From Dimorphilus gyrociliatus (taxonomy: Eukaryota; Annelida; Polychaeta; Dinophilidae): a DNA stretch of 64,000 bases. The stretch spans positions 682,001 to 746,000 of the forward strand of contig CAJFCJ010000019.1 of the NCBI GenBank assembly GCA_904063045.1, given 5' to 3'. Below, piece by piece: positions 34,091 to 47,067 of this stretch; positions within the stretch are counted from its first letter, which is position 1, and each line of letters starts with the position of its first letter. The position numbers and the translations under genes are program-made. Below the pieces are notes generated by a model. It saw only the letters and a program-made list of their open reading frames with translations, did no database searches and had not been told where the DNA came from.

Positions 34091-36046
34091 CTCGAATGTA
34101 ATCTACATGAAAAATTAATGAAATTTTGCAGGTCGTTCCTTCGCTTGCATATTAACTATTCATTGATTTTATGAGTGAATAATTTATCTCTAGAGAATAA
34201 ATGCGATCAATTCTGATTCGTATCGAAATTAATATACTGTTTACAACGCCATGTTCGTAAGGTCTGTTTCCCGCCCTTCGCTTGCTAAGGGTATTTCTGG
34301 GTTGGAGGGCGTAACCAGTCTCTAATCTTTAAGACAATAAACCAATAATAAACGTGTCGTTAAAAGAATAAAAGTACTATCGAACTATATAAATCACTAA
34401 AATTACTGGAACAAAAATAAAATAGAACATAAAAAAAAACCAATTGTTTTCAAATCAAAGAAATAGAAACTTTTCCAACATTCCATACATTTCTGTTTAC
34501 AATCTTAAATAACAAAATGTCAATTTGAATATTATACAATTGATTTGTTGGAGAAGGGAATGTCTGTTAAAAAAATAAAAAAGAATAGAATAAAATGAAT
34601 ATTGTTCTATAAATAGAATTAAATATTTTTTTATTATTTTAAGTAAAAGAAAATTCATGGCCTAAGAAATCAAGGACTTAAAAGATAAGAAAAAAAATAA
34701 GCTGTTTAATCATTAATAAATATACCATACATATATATTTACGTATATATAGATATATTGTATATGAAAGTATAGAATATAAAAGTGTATAAATAGTTCA
34801 TCTACACACCAAAAATATGGAATATTAAACATTAATTACATAAAATATAAAAAAGAATATTTATATCATTATCTTTGTTTACATATCTTTTTTTTTTCTT
34901 TCAGGAAAATTTGTTCTTTAATTCTTCTTGGAATTTTATTACGTAAAGAAAAAAACAATATTATCACCTAGAACAATAACAAGCTCGTGGGAATGTATAT
35001 ATACAAATATATATATATATATATATTTAAAGAAACTGTCCTACTTTTAAGACATATTTAAGTTGACCTCTCAAATGATATAGAAAGTATTTTTGTAAAT
35101 TTTTATACTTGCTTTTTAAAGAGTACAAAATGTTTTGAAAGGTAAAAAGAGAGAGAGAGAGAGTGCGGTTGAGGGAAAAATAACAAAGAGAAAAAGACAT
35201 ATAAAGCCTAATTTTAATAAATACAACTCAATTAAAAAATATAATAATCTATAAATTGATACGAATGTATAATTTCTTCTAGCAATCTCTCCCTAATATA
35301 ACAATTTTATGAATATTTTTGTCGCATTCTTACACTTTTTTTTTAATAAAAAAAAATTCCATAATTTTTTAAATTCTACCATAAAAGTTTCCTTATCTTT
35401 ATAATAAGTATTTTATTTTTTAATTAAAATACTTAAAAAAAAAAGAAAGAAGCTTAGTATTTAAAAAAAGTGGACTGCAATATCTAATAACATCTTATCT
35501 TATGGTCTGTCAAACAGGAAAGTACTGTTTGATACTTTTAAAAATTGGTTCTTAAAATTTTCTTTTCCAAAGTTCTATTTGTTTCTTGGACATTAATTAC
35601 TATTTTATCTATATTTCTCTCCATTTTCCATGTTTTCTCTATTGTATATTGATACTAAATTATCATTGATTTGAACAATAAAAATCTTATATTCAGTAAA
35701 ATTCAAAAGTTCACCCTATCTTGATTCTTTTTCTTTTTTTATATTGTAGTATCTTATCTATAGACTAACGGTCAAAAGAAATATTAATTAGTAGTTTAAT
35801 GATTATTTTACTCATGCGTATGAAAAACAAGTGACACTTGAATTTTTTTCAATTGAAACATGTTCACTATATCTAGTTGTTAACATGCTCCTACATCGTA
35901 TAATGATACATAATAATCTTAGGGCTATATTTTATAATATTTAAAATTAAAGTGTTATCTAAATCTAGATAATTGAAGTATTTACCAAGATTGCAGTTTG
36001 AATAGAAACAGTATTCAGTCTTAATTGTAACATTGAACAGCTGACG
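34091..36046. other. Intergenic region, BTBD promoter to CAP-domain gene
   Basis: Nearly 2 kb with no supported exon. It is very AT-rich, with (AT)n at about 35009-35027, a (GA)n run at 35150-35163 and poly-A/T tracts. The less AT-rich part at 34240-34320 (GTTTCCCGCCCTTCGCTTGC) is probably the BTBD gene's leader/promoter. Confidence 0.45.
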
Positions 36047-37441
36047 ATGAAAGTTAGAAACAAATATATTCAAATAAATAATTCCTTTTATTGTTTTTAT
36101 TCTATTTTCCAGTTTTTTATAACATTTGCTGTTTTCATTTGCTTTTCCCAAATTGCAAGTGGAAATAGAGCTTTACCCGTGAGAACCCAAAGTGAAATAG
36201 TTAAGGTTTTGGATGATATCTTCCGAAGCAGAGACCTAGTATGAACATATTTTATATTTTGATATTCATTAGTCTATTTACTTTTTGTATTATTTAGAAA
36301 TGGGACCAAACAAACTATTTGGTGAATAGAGCTGGATTTCTCGCCAACTGCGGTCATTTTGAAGGAACCGAAAAATTAGAATCAGTGAATCTTCCAGCTA
36401 AAGATTCTTACGTAAACACTCAATCGGGTATGAAACTGCAAGTAGAAATTGACACTGAAGCTGTTGATTCTGAATCAGTTCATTCCGAAATAATGAGAGA
36501 TACAAGAAGATGGGATAGACTTTGGGACTGGTCTAACCGTCAATACGATCAGATTTTGGCCCAGGTAGTTTGAAAGTTCAAATAACTCAAAAAAACAAAA
36601 TTCTTTTATTATCATGTTTCGAATTTAGGCTAGAGGTATGCGACATGTTGGCTGTGCTATTCAACCTTATTGCCAAAGATCTCGGGCGGGTAGTCGTTGG
36701 CTTCACCTCGTCTGTTTATTTGCTGAGGATCAAGTGTAAATGACGATATCATAGTTTATACAACTCTTGTTGAAGTATTATATTTTTTTTATTTATCTTT
36801 TTAATAGAATAAGCATAGAATCGATTAGAAGACGTAGCAGAAGAGAAGTAGGTGACGAGTTCCCCAGTGGTCGTCGTGTACCTTCCGCACCATTCAATTC
36901 TTTGAATGACGCAGCCAGAGCATTCACCGAAGAAAATCGAAAGAGTGCCGAAATAAACTTTAGACCATTGAATGTGAGAGGTTATCTCCGATGGGAAGCC
37001 TATTTAGAAAATCTTAGTGGAACTATTTTCTCCTGTAGTTCAAGAGAGAGAGAGAGTAACAAATTAAGACTTGAGAGACAAGATTCAAGATACAATGTAT
37101 TTTTCGGAAATTCTCCAAACGATCGATCAGATACAGATAGAAGTATTGACGATTCTATTCGGGATGTACTTGTCGAAGCTGAAAGAGGAAGAGGAAATAC
37201 ATTCAGAACAGTTGGATGTTGCATGGGTCATTGCGAATTAAGAGGAGATAGAAGAGCAGTAACAGATCCAACAGAAGTTTGGGTTGCTTGCATATTCGAG
37301 TAAGTATATTTTTTATTTTTCAGTTAAACTATTTATAGAAACAGAAAGAAGCGATTATTCTTATCTTGTTCTTAGTTTCTTGTACGAAAGATTTCATGAT
37401 TGATAATGTTTTTTTTTTTGTTTTTCTTATTTAGAAACTAA
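36047..37441 (+). CDS. Secreted protein with two divergent CAP (SCP/TAPS)-like domains
   Basis: Six exons (36047-36052, 36113-36238, 36298-36564, 36629-36735, 36808-37299, 37435-37441) give 334 residues. The 60-base intron after the second codon yields a clean signal peptide, MKFFITFAVFICFSQIASG. The first unit has KWDQTNYLVNRAGFLANCGH and then MRHVGCAIQPYC followed by LHLVCLFAE, matching the CAP W-x(n)-C and HVGCA...C...VC signatures. The second unit is similar: FRTVGCCMGHC followed by VWVACIFE. The histidines and glutamates of the CAP cavity are not clearly conserved, so these look like degenerate CAP domains. If the last donor (GA|GTAAGT) is not used, the protein ends two residues earlier, at TAA 37301-37303. 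Function unknown. Confidence 0.65.
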
Positions 37442-37572
37442 AGAACTATAAAAAGTAAAATATTAAGAATATATAAGAAAATTAGCTATCTTATTAAAAA
37501 GAAAAGAAGTTTAATAGACTTTTATCTTAAAATTATCATTGTAATTTTGAATAAATTGTATTTTTTGAACCT

Positions 37573-38898
37573 TCAAACTTTAACTAATTGCTTTCCGACA
37601 TTTTTTCCCGACATCATATCGCAAAATGCTTTACCAATATTTTCGAAACCAATTGTTATTGATTCTTTAGTTTTTATCTTATTCTCCTTATACATCTCTA
37701 TTAGTTTATCTCTTGCATCTGCAAATTGTTCAGGATAGTCCAGCACCAAGTACCTCTCTCTAGTAATATTTCTTTCTTTCATTATTCTTTCAATTGCCGG
37801 AGACAAGGGTGATGGATAGGGAACGTCTTTGTTATAATTTGCTATTTCTCCGCATAGTACTGCATGAGAGTTGTCATTCATATGGCTAATAACATTTTCT
37901 GTAATTGATCCTCCAACATTATCAAAATAAACATCAATCTTGTTCGGGCACAGCTCCTTCAATCTTTCCATTACATTCTCCATTCTATAATTTATTGCTG
38001 CCGTAAAACCAAGCTCTTCCGTTAATATTCTACACTTTTCATCGGATCCACAAATGCCAATGACCGTCGTTGAACCCCAATTCTTAGCAACCTGTATCAT
38101 CAAAATATTAATCGGTTATTCTAGATAATAAGATATTGTTAAAATAAGAACTATTTTCTTGAAACTACCTGTCCTGCTATCGAACCGCACGAACCGGCTG
38201 CTCCACTTATGACACAAGTACTATTTGGCTTCACGAAACCCTTCTCTTTTAGGCCTATATAAGCTGTCATTCCAGCTATTCCTAAAAGGCTGATATATGA
38301 GGTTAAATTATCGGCTTCGACATCTTTCTTATCAATTGTGCGGAGAAAAATGGAATGGGGGGCTTCAGCGTCAAGGACAAAGATTTTTTTCCATTGCCAA
38401 TGTAAAAGATTATGGATGACGTCACCTTTCTTATAATTGGGATGGGCGCTCTCTTCGACAATACCAATTCCTTCAAATCCGTCGAGAGTTTCATTTAATT
38501 GCCATGGTTCTGTATAGTCAACACCCGTATCGAGGTTCATACGACATCTCTGAGTAGTATATAATTAATCTTATATGAAATATCAATAAATTTAGACAGA
38601 TCTTAAAAAGAAAAACAAATTAAGGGATATAAGTGATATTAACCAAAGCAGGGTCGGTCGATATATAGAGTGATTTAACGAGTAGTTTCCCTTCCGTTAA
38701 TTCGTCCTTAGATGGGAGCAAAGTCCTCTCACATCGAAAATTTTCAGCCGTCGGTGTCCCATCGGTTCCTGGACGGTTATTTAACACAATATGATAATTA
38801 TCCACCTCGCTAGAGGTAGATGAGAAGTACCTATTAAAAAAATTCCAATTCGTTCCTCTATTACGTGCTAATCTAAGGGTCAATTTAGCTCCATACAT
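37573..38898 (-). CDS. PTGR2: Prostaglandin reductase 2-like zinc-free medium-chain reductase
   Basis: Three exons, 38644-38898, 38169-38549 and 37573-38091, encode 384 residues; an upstream in-frame ATG at 38985 would add 29. NADPH-dependent reductase of the leukotriene B4 12-hydroxydehydrogenase group that reduces the double bond of 15-keto-prostaglandins and similar enones. Visible features are LNNRPGTDGTPTAENFR and SLYISTDPALRCRMN at the N-terminus, LLGIAGMTAYIGLKEKG, the cofactor loop ISGAAGSCGSIAGQVAK, and DVYFDNVGGSITENVISHMN. No structural zinc cysteines. The N-terminal LTLRLARNRGTNWNFFNRYF could be a mitochondrial leader, unusual for PTGR2. Convergent with the CAP-domain gene. Confidence 0.87.
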
Positions 38899-39211
38899 TT
38901 TACACAAGATCTTTATATGTCTAATATCAGATGAATGTCGGGAGGCGCTGCGTGTAGTAAAGAGACACATGATAGATGGCGCCACTATATAATATTTTAA
39001 AATAAATTTTTCAAGAGCTTAGTACTCCTTTTAGAAATAATTTCTCGAAAAGTAATAAACTTTTTTTTTATTAACAGTTAAACATTTTATCAAATCCTTA
39101 ACGAAATATTTAAACTATATAAATAAATAAAAAATATTTAAGATACTTTCATTCCAGTTTGCGTTTAAAAACACAATTAATAATAAACTAAAATGAAATA
39201 GTTAATATCTC

Positions 39212-41566
39212 TTAGAAATGTAAACTTTCCTTCAAACCAAAATTGTTTAATAAATTCCTAGATACAACAGCTAATTCGTCATCCCACATAATTTCGGCTA
39301 CATTTTGAATAAGCCCTTCCCTCGTTAATTCATGATCTGTAAAAATTAATTCATCCTCCTCAATTGTAACTTTTTCTTGAATATAAACATCCGTTGTTCC
39401 ATTAGGATAATCGAATTCTTTTTTTAATGCACGACACTGTTTGTCAACGTGGGAAAAACGATTAATTATTGCAGCTGCTTCTTCAACATTCCCAGTTAAA
39501 CGTAGTTCGTGTATTTGAAAAAACATTTCCGATACTATTTTAATAATATCTTCAATGGGTGTGTCTCTATCATGTGTATAACAAACTTTTCCAGTTCTAA
39601 GATTTATATTGAATTCTAATCCCATAACCCCTTTAATCAAGAGGAATTTGAAGAAGAGAAACTTTCCAAGTTGCTCTTTACTTTCCCAAGATCCGTTTGG
39701 AGGTATTTCGGCACAGAAATATTCTAAAGCTGTTATACCGCTAACTAAAGAATTAATTAACATAATCCATTGTACTTCTTTCATATTAAGATTACTATTT
39801 AGTTCAAATATTTCATGTATTTCCGGTATTGTACTTAAATATAAACATAAACATTCCCTCCTAAGAACTTCAAGTGGCCTTGAAAGATTACCAAACCTCG
39901 ATTCATAACTCTCGAAGGTGCGATAATAATTTCTAACTTTGACTCTATCAGGTATCTTCATTCTTATTCGACCTTTGGCAAAGAAGAGTTTATTCTTATC
40001 CTTTTACATAGAATAAAAATAAACAAAAAAAGAAATTCAATAAATCCCTTTGATATATGATTACTTAACTTACTAATCGTATCTCCCCTGCCGTTAATCC
40101 TCCTATAATTGTTTTTAAGATAATTTGAACTTTATATATTCTTAATCCTTCGTTATCAAGTAATTCAATCTCGTCGTCAGTTAGGTCTATAAAACATTTA
40201 GGAGATTGTCTATTATTATATTGTACTTCAATAACATTTTCAAAAAATACTTTTCTTTTTCTCTCTATCTTTGAATCTTAAAGAGAACAATCAAAATGGT
40301 TATTGAAAGAAAGAGAAAATATCATTAATTCTTACAAACACTTTCTTCACTAAACCAAATTACACCTGGCGAACTTCTTAACAGCCTAACCATCAACACA
40401 TCCTTGACCTTTTCACGACTTACTAAATACTGTAAACCATATACTGGAATAGTACTTGCGAACTTAGTAGAGTTTTTTTGGAAAATTTTAAGCTTTTTAT
40501 CCCAGTAATCAACTCTTAAGGCAATGTAAGTCCTGAACGAAAAACGATTTTGTATATTTCTTGGTAATTGGTCTATAAAACCAGTAATAAACACAATTTT
40601 AGAACGATAGGCTAATCGGCGAGCTCTAAGATGTTCGGTCTGATAGCCATTTTTAAAATATCTTAGATAACTTTTTACGCACTCTTTATGAGGGCCGCCC
40701 AGTTTTATTAACTGTTCCAAATGCCTTCTTATATAATGTAATGAGCCAAAATAGTAGTCGGAAATAGTTTTTACTCTAATAACCTTATTTGGTGGAATTG
40801 TGTACTCTAATGGAACATTTGAAGTATTTTCCGTTTGGGCAATAAAAACGTCAAAAATATTTCTTCTAATGTCGACTTTCCTTATTCTTGTACTGTGCGA
40901 TAAGTATCCATTTGCTTCAAGATACTCTTGAATATCTTGAAGGTCTTTTTTTGAACACGCCGACAACATTGTTCCCGTCGTGTCCATTCTACTGTCATAG
41001 AGAAATCGAAAGTTCTTTTTTAAACTTCTCCATTCTTTATCGATTGATTCAAATCTTGGCGTTTGAATATCTAGCATTGTTAGATAGACTTTTGCAAACA
41101 TCGAAAAACTCACTGTGCCTATTGTAAGACTATCAGTTTTATCAACATAATTCACAACTCCAAAATTCCCCATAATTACTGCAACGAAATCCAGGAGATC
41201 GTCTATTTCTCTGCTATTAAGGCCGGCTGTTTTCGATGCAGTTTTTAAGTCTTCAACAGTATGTTTTTCTAAAAGTTGAATTAAGCGACTAAAGAAGCGG
41301 AAAGCGGTTCTTGAAACCTGAAAAACGTTGATAATTATTTTTCCTTTATCGGTTTCTTATGAATAAATAAAGTCTATTAAATCGACTAAGGGTAAGGGAT
41401 AGAGGGATTTGCTTGCCTGAAAGAGATTGATAATAGCCCCTAGGTCACATATTCTAATTAGGTGATATATTATCCTCTTCTCCGATTTTCCCAAGGTTCT
41501 TATTTCCTCTTCTATATCTAACTTAAAAATTCTCTTTGGACAAACTTCCGGAAAATTTGTACACAT
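39212..41566 (-). CDS. Dipeptidyl peptidase III homologue lacking the zinc site (predicted pseudoenzyme)
   Basis: Four exons, 41417-41566, 40336-41317, 40074-40276 and 39212-39994, give a full-length, phase-consistent protein of 705 residues (human DPP3 737). M49-family landmarks run the whole length: LGKSEKRIIYHLIRICDLGA, MGNFGVVNYVD, the KIVFITGFIDQLP stretch, SSPGVIWFSEE, KLFFAKGR, then ESYESRFGNL and LYLSTIPEIHEIFEL. The catalytic HELLGH is replaced by KTIIGG (about 40110), removing both His ligands and the catalytic Glu. The second motif EECRAES reads EVLRREC, so the Glu508 ligand is Val. Because the reading frame and the rest of the fold are intact, I read it as a maintained non-peptidase rather than a decayed gene. 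The first intron has a GC donor (CAG|GCAAGC). Confidence 0.85.
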
Positions 41567-41772
41567 TTTTTATTATTCATATAGATTTTCAAAATAAACT
41601 ATGATGTAATAAGCTAAAAGCTATTGGTATTAAAAAACACAGAACAATAGAGGTTTGCCTATACAGTATACTACAAACTTTGTAAAGATGATTTAGGAGG
41701 ATTATCCTCATTTTTCATATGTATTAAAAAAAGTAAAATATCTGCATATAAAAAAAAGTGATGAGGATATTT

Positions 41773-44700
41773 TTATAGATTTTTCAATGTTTCTTGTCTA
41801 ATTGATGGTAGTTTTGTATAATATTCGATTCCGTGTAAAGTTTCTTTAGACGGTGCTTTATAATATATAAGATCTTTCCATAAATCCTAAAATTTAATGA
41901 ACCTTCCTTTTAGAGATAATATTAAACTTTTTTCCTCTTACCTCGTTGGTTTGTTTAAGTTTTTCAAGTAATTTTACAATTGTACTTCTTAAACCAAATT
42001 GACAATCTCTTCTATAGATAATTGTATTACAGCTATGTAATGAAATAAGATACAATAGCGGAGAATATTTCTTATTCACTGCCTTAGCAGTTAAAGCTTT
42101 CCATTGCATTTGTAAAACTTCTTCGTTTGTTTCTTCTTCAGTAAGTAAATTTAAGGGTAGAGCACACTCTACTATTGGTAAAGCAAAGAATCTGAAAATA
42201 TTTGAATAATCTGCCCAAAACATCTTTCGCAAGCTAACAGGGAATCTTGGCATTATTGGTAAAAGTATATATTGGGAGAAAACGTAGTCTCCGAAAGATG
42301 ATGCTAGATACTCGTCCAGCAACTTCTTATAGAGATCATGAAAAGATGCTATTCCAGCAATTGTTTTCTCAAAACTCATTTTACTGATGATTGAAGGAGT
42401 GTAGTAATGAATAAGAAGACCGCTTAAATAGCAATTGACCGATTTATCCATAAAGACGTCCTGGCCTATTTCGAGAAAATATTCGATTTGGTGAAATGAT
42501 TTCAACATAAATTGATAAAATATTTACCAGCTAGAAAGATGCATAAAAATCTAGCAAAAGTAAGGCTAGGCGAAATGTGTTGTAGGTTTACATCGGGTCT
42601 CAAAGTCAGCAATAGATATATCCAAGATAGGCACCAGCTTGACTCTCTCATCAATGTTTCAGTGTTTTGTTTCGGATTATCCCCCAAACTGAAAAGTAAG
42701 ATTCTTAAATTACAGTAAATAATTTGATAATACTACTTACTCGCAAGATAGACTATATAGTTTAACTAAAGGTATAAAATGCCAATCGACTGGTAGACAA
42801 TTTTCATTTACAAATCCAGTAACAAGTGATGATATATCAAAAATATTCTTGTTAAATCGATTTTTACTGCAAATATATATAAATGTATATATAGACGATT
42901 TAGTTTTTGCATGAAGGTAAAATATGTAGATAGGAACCTATTTGTAAAAGCTTTCTTATCGTCCAGATTGCAATTACAGTATAATTCCATAATTTTATGT
43001 AAGGAATTATATGAATGTTTGAGTAATCCTTCCTTTGTAGGTTTAAATGCTGATGGTATATCTAGAGAAATTGTAGAAACGTCAGGCAAATCTAGCGTTA
43101 TCTCTGACCTTAAAATAGAATAATAATAATAGAAAAATCATAAAAATCCTATTAGATAATTTTACTTGAAGAAGTATTGACAAAATAAAATATTTTTAAA
43201 TATCCAATCAATTATATATTCATCCCCTTTTTGGAGTCTTGTAACTAATTTTAAAGACATTAAATGAAAAGGTTTCATCCAATCGTTGTATTCGTGTAGG
43301 GGCTAAAGATTTAAAATAAATAGACCATTAGGGGGGAAAGATTCAAGTATTAAATTACTTACTGTATAATAGGAAATTAATTTAATTAATTGGAATTGTA
43401 TAAGAAAATCGAATTTTGCGAAATAAGAAGAAACAATAATATCGCTTTGGCAACATCTTCTAATATATTGCAAAACTTCAGCATTTCTTAAAATAGGTTG
43501 CGTAATCTAAAAATAGATAATAACAATAATAACAATCAGCGATGTTTAGCTCACTAAAAATTTTTCTATACTTACTGACAAAATTAAGTTTTTATCAATA
43601 TCAATTAAAGTGTTACAAAGTTGAATGAGAGACAAATTGAAAGGGATAAAAGAATATTGAGAGCCACTTAAAGATATTCCATGATCTGAAATACTTCCAA
43701 AGGACGGTAACGATGATAGTGATTCAATTTTTATTCTATTGTGTTGTAAGAAAGGTGATACGGATCGAAATTTTCTCCAGTAAATAGAAAAACTTTGTCT
43801 GGTAATAAATGGTTCGATAAATTCTTTACTTAGTGATTTTGTTTTTTCTTGTAATTTAATAGCTTCGTAATGTAACTAAATAATAAAAAACACATATCTA
43901 TATTGTTAATATTCTATAAGCAAAAAAATAAAGCATTTTTTTCGTTTTTTCATAATTATTTACCTGTTGCGTTTCAAATTGAAAAAAGGTATTGAAATAC
44001 TGAAAACAGCTTGAACAAAGAGTGATCTCCTCTTGAGACAGCTAATTAAAAGAGTTCAGATTTGAATGATATATGTATTCAAAGGTGCGAAAATACAACT
44101 CACTTCTATTAAATGATCATTTATTATCCTGTTTAGGGGATCTTTTAGAATACTTCTTATAATTTCGTATAGGCCGGAAACATGAGACCAATTTAGCTCA
44201 GGAAAATAGCGGGAAACTTCCTCCTCATCAATTACGCATAGTTTATCTTTATTCGCCCATTTTTTACCTTGTACAGCGTGCAAACGACCTATAGCCGCTG
44301 TTAGAGATGTAAATAATGTTATCAACTGCGATTTTAAACGGCAATCGTTGGTTTTTTGTAAAGTCTGGACCAAAGTTGCATAATATTCTCTGTTAAACAA
44401 AAATATTATAAAATAAATAATAGCTTATAATAATTTCAGTATCTGTTTTCGTAGAACTTGATACGTACTCGAAATTATCTAACCCATATCCAAGTAAGAC
44501 AGATGTAGACCATAATTTCAAAATCTCTGATAGTAAATTCTCTGGAAGAGGTCTGTGAGAAAACAAGAGTATATAATAAATGTCAATTTATTAGATATAT
44601 TTAGTTTACCTATTCAAATTTTGAACCGTATAGGCCACTAATTTAGGTAATATTTTATAATTTTTCATCTAAAAAAAATACAGATTATATACATTCTAGA

Positions 44701-47067
44701 AATTTGTTAAACATTTGTAAAGTTATATATTTTACCAATGAAGAGCATATGTTCTCTCCTGTTGTACTTAACACTCGAATTAATTTTAGGAAAAGCGTCA
44801 AAGTAGAACTTTCTGTTTCATAATTGTAGAAATTGGGAAGAAATTTTTTCTGAAGTGTATCCAATAAGCTTGCGGTGTGTACAATCTATTGAGAATGAAG
44901 ATATACTAAACTAACAATCAATAAAATTTCAATAAAACTACCTTATAACTTGTACCGAGTGAGTGTCTAGCAATTCTTATTAGTATTCTTAAAATATTTT
45001 CATTAATTTTTGTGTCGAGAGTACAATTGATGAGAACATATTTTAATCTTTGTAGAATGTCCATTCTTATTAGGCCCTGTATAATTAATTACACTTGGAA
45101 AAGAAATCTAATTGATAGTTTTAAAAACAACTTTAATTATATCCTCTTTTAGAATGACTGAATCAGGAATTTCGCTTTCCCTCTCTGACCTAGGCTCAAT
45201 TGCAGGTACTAAACTTGAAACCTCATATCCAGTAGGCCAATCGAATACTATGTCTAACATCTCCTGTAAATATATTCAAGAGGTTATAATGAATAAAAAA
45301 AATAATTACTTCTGATAAAATACCTCATCAGCTGGAGAACAAATTAAAGCATTTAAGCAAAATAGCGATGCAGCTATGCTCAATTCAACATGATCATCCA
45401 AAGCCCAGCGGATAATGTTTAGAATTCCTCCATCAACGCAACTATTTACTATAGACTTTTGAATGTTATCAAGAAATTCTCCCTGTTGAGCCTATGTTAC
45501 AAAATATGATAATAAATAGGCAAAAATTATTGATTGAAATTGACCTTTGCAAGAATTTTTGCTAACGTTCTCAAGGCTAAACACCTCTGTTGGATAGTAG
45601 CACTTCTAGAAAGGTGGAATAGTTCTGTTAGAGTATAGCCAGCCCTCTGTGGTATAATATTAAAAGATATAAAGATAGAGCTGAGGAACAACAAGGGACA
45701 AAGTTTACCTCTGGTTCTTCACCGTGATGATGAAGTCCCAAATGAGTAGGTAAGTTGGCGTCTGGTGCCAACAAGTTTCCTTCCAAATCAAATCTCGCAG
45801 GAGTTGCTGTCTAAAAGTAAACAGAGCATAAAATTCTCTACTTTTTTATTATTTATAATAAACCTCTTTATTTAAATTTGCCGGATCTGGCAAATCTTTG
45901 AGCCACCCTAATTTTTCACTCTCAACAACGTTCATGTTTAACCAATTATTACCGACTTTTATTGGTAAATCTAAAACATAATTTAGTTTTAAAGATTATT
46001 TATAAAAAAAATGTTATTAAACTCTTAAGAGTTTAGTTTAGAATATAACCTTCGATGTTTAAAAGTTCACTGTTAACTTCCATATTATCGGTATCTTGTT
46101 CAGTTTCTTTACTTTTTACAGGTTCTTCCTTAAATGTTACTTTACGCTCTGTTTGTCCCTGGTTTCGTTTAGCTTGTAAAAAGCTGATAAGATTAGGATC
46201 TGAAATTAAGGAATAAGATCAAACGAAATTCAAAATTCCTAATGTACACGATAACTAACCCAAAGATTTCATTAGTTTTTCTTTTTCCGATAAGATTTCC
46301 GTTTCTGACATAGATGATAGCAAGCCAAGATTTTCTTCGTGAATTTCTTCTACAATCTAAAGTGTAATAAAGAGTATTTTAATAAGTTTTATTATAACGA
46401 GAAGAAAGATTATTTACTTTTTGTGGATTTTCTTTGCTTAAGCCCGAGCCTGTTATTAGTGAATCGAAAGGTTTCATAGGAAATACTGTTGTAGTGGAAA
46501 ACTTCTTTGCCTCCTTTTCGTAATGGGATACTCCAAAGTCCTTGGGATTTGTGTCGAAATGATGAGCAAATAATGATTTTGTATCACTCTTCTTGTCAAA
46601 CTACAAAGAAAAGTTTTTAGTATAATTCTATGTCAATATAAGAGGAGAGAGTTGCTAACGTCTGTTAACAAAGGAACAACTGGAAATGCTTCTTTGGTAA
46701 ATTTGAGTGGTAAATCCCAGGAAATAGCAACAAAATCTCTTTCAACGACTGATGACATAACCGAAGTTACACTATTTTCTTCCTTCATTGCGTCATCGGC
46801 TCTTAAGTAGTCTAATCGTTCTTCTTCTTTCTGCTTTGACTGTTTCTTTTCCCGGTCTTGTTTGAATCTAGATTTTTTGGACGGAGATGTAGAACTTTTA
46901 AGTTGTTCATTAGTTCGGCTTGAGTCGCCTCCAATCTCCGATTTACGTTTTGACCCTGGAGGTTTTATAACCGTTACACATTCTTTTTCTTTAGATTTTA
47001 AGAATTCTTCTTGAAAACGCAGTATATCATCCTCACTGTCCTTATTTGTTGGCCGTTTAATATCCAT
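41773..47067 (-). CDS. RPAP1: RNA polymerase II-associated protein 1
   Basis: Large HEAT-rich factor for assembly and nuclear import of RNA polymerase II. The gene has many exons with 50-90 base introns. The start at 47067 ([20 protein letters not shown]) matches the RPAP1 N-terminus. The RPAP1 N and C signatures follow, including [10 protein letters not shown] near 45945 and [20 protein letters not shown] near 45740. The HEAT region ends with [20 protein letters not shown], matching human [20 protein letters not shown]. The terminus is [16 protein letters not shown] before the stop at 41773. Individual exons were not all traced. Transcribed in the same direction as the DPP3-like gene, whose start is 206 bases downstream. 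Confidence 0.93.
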
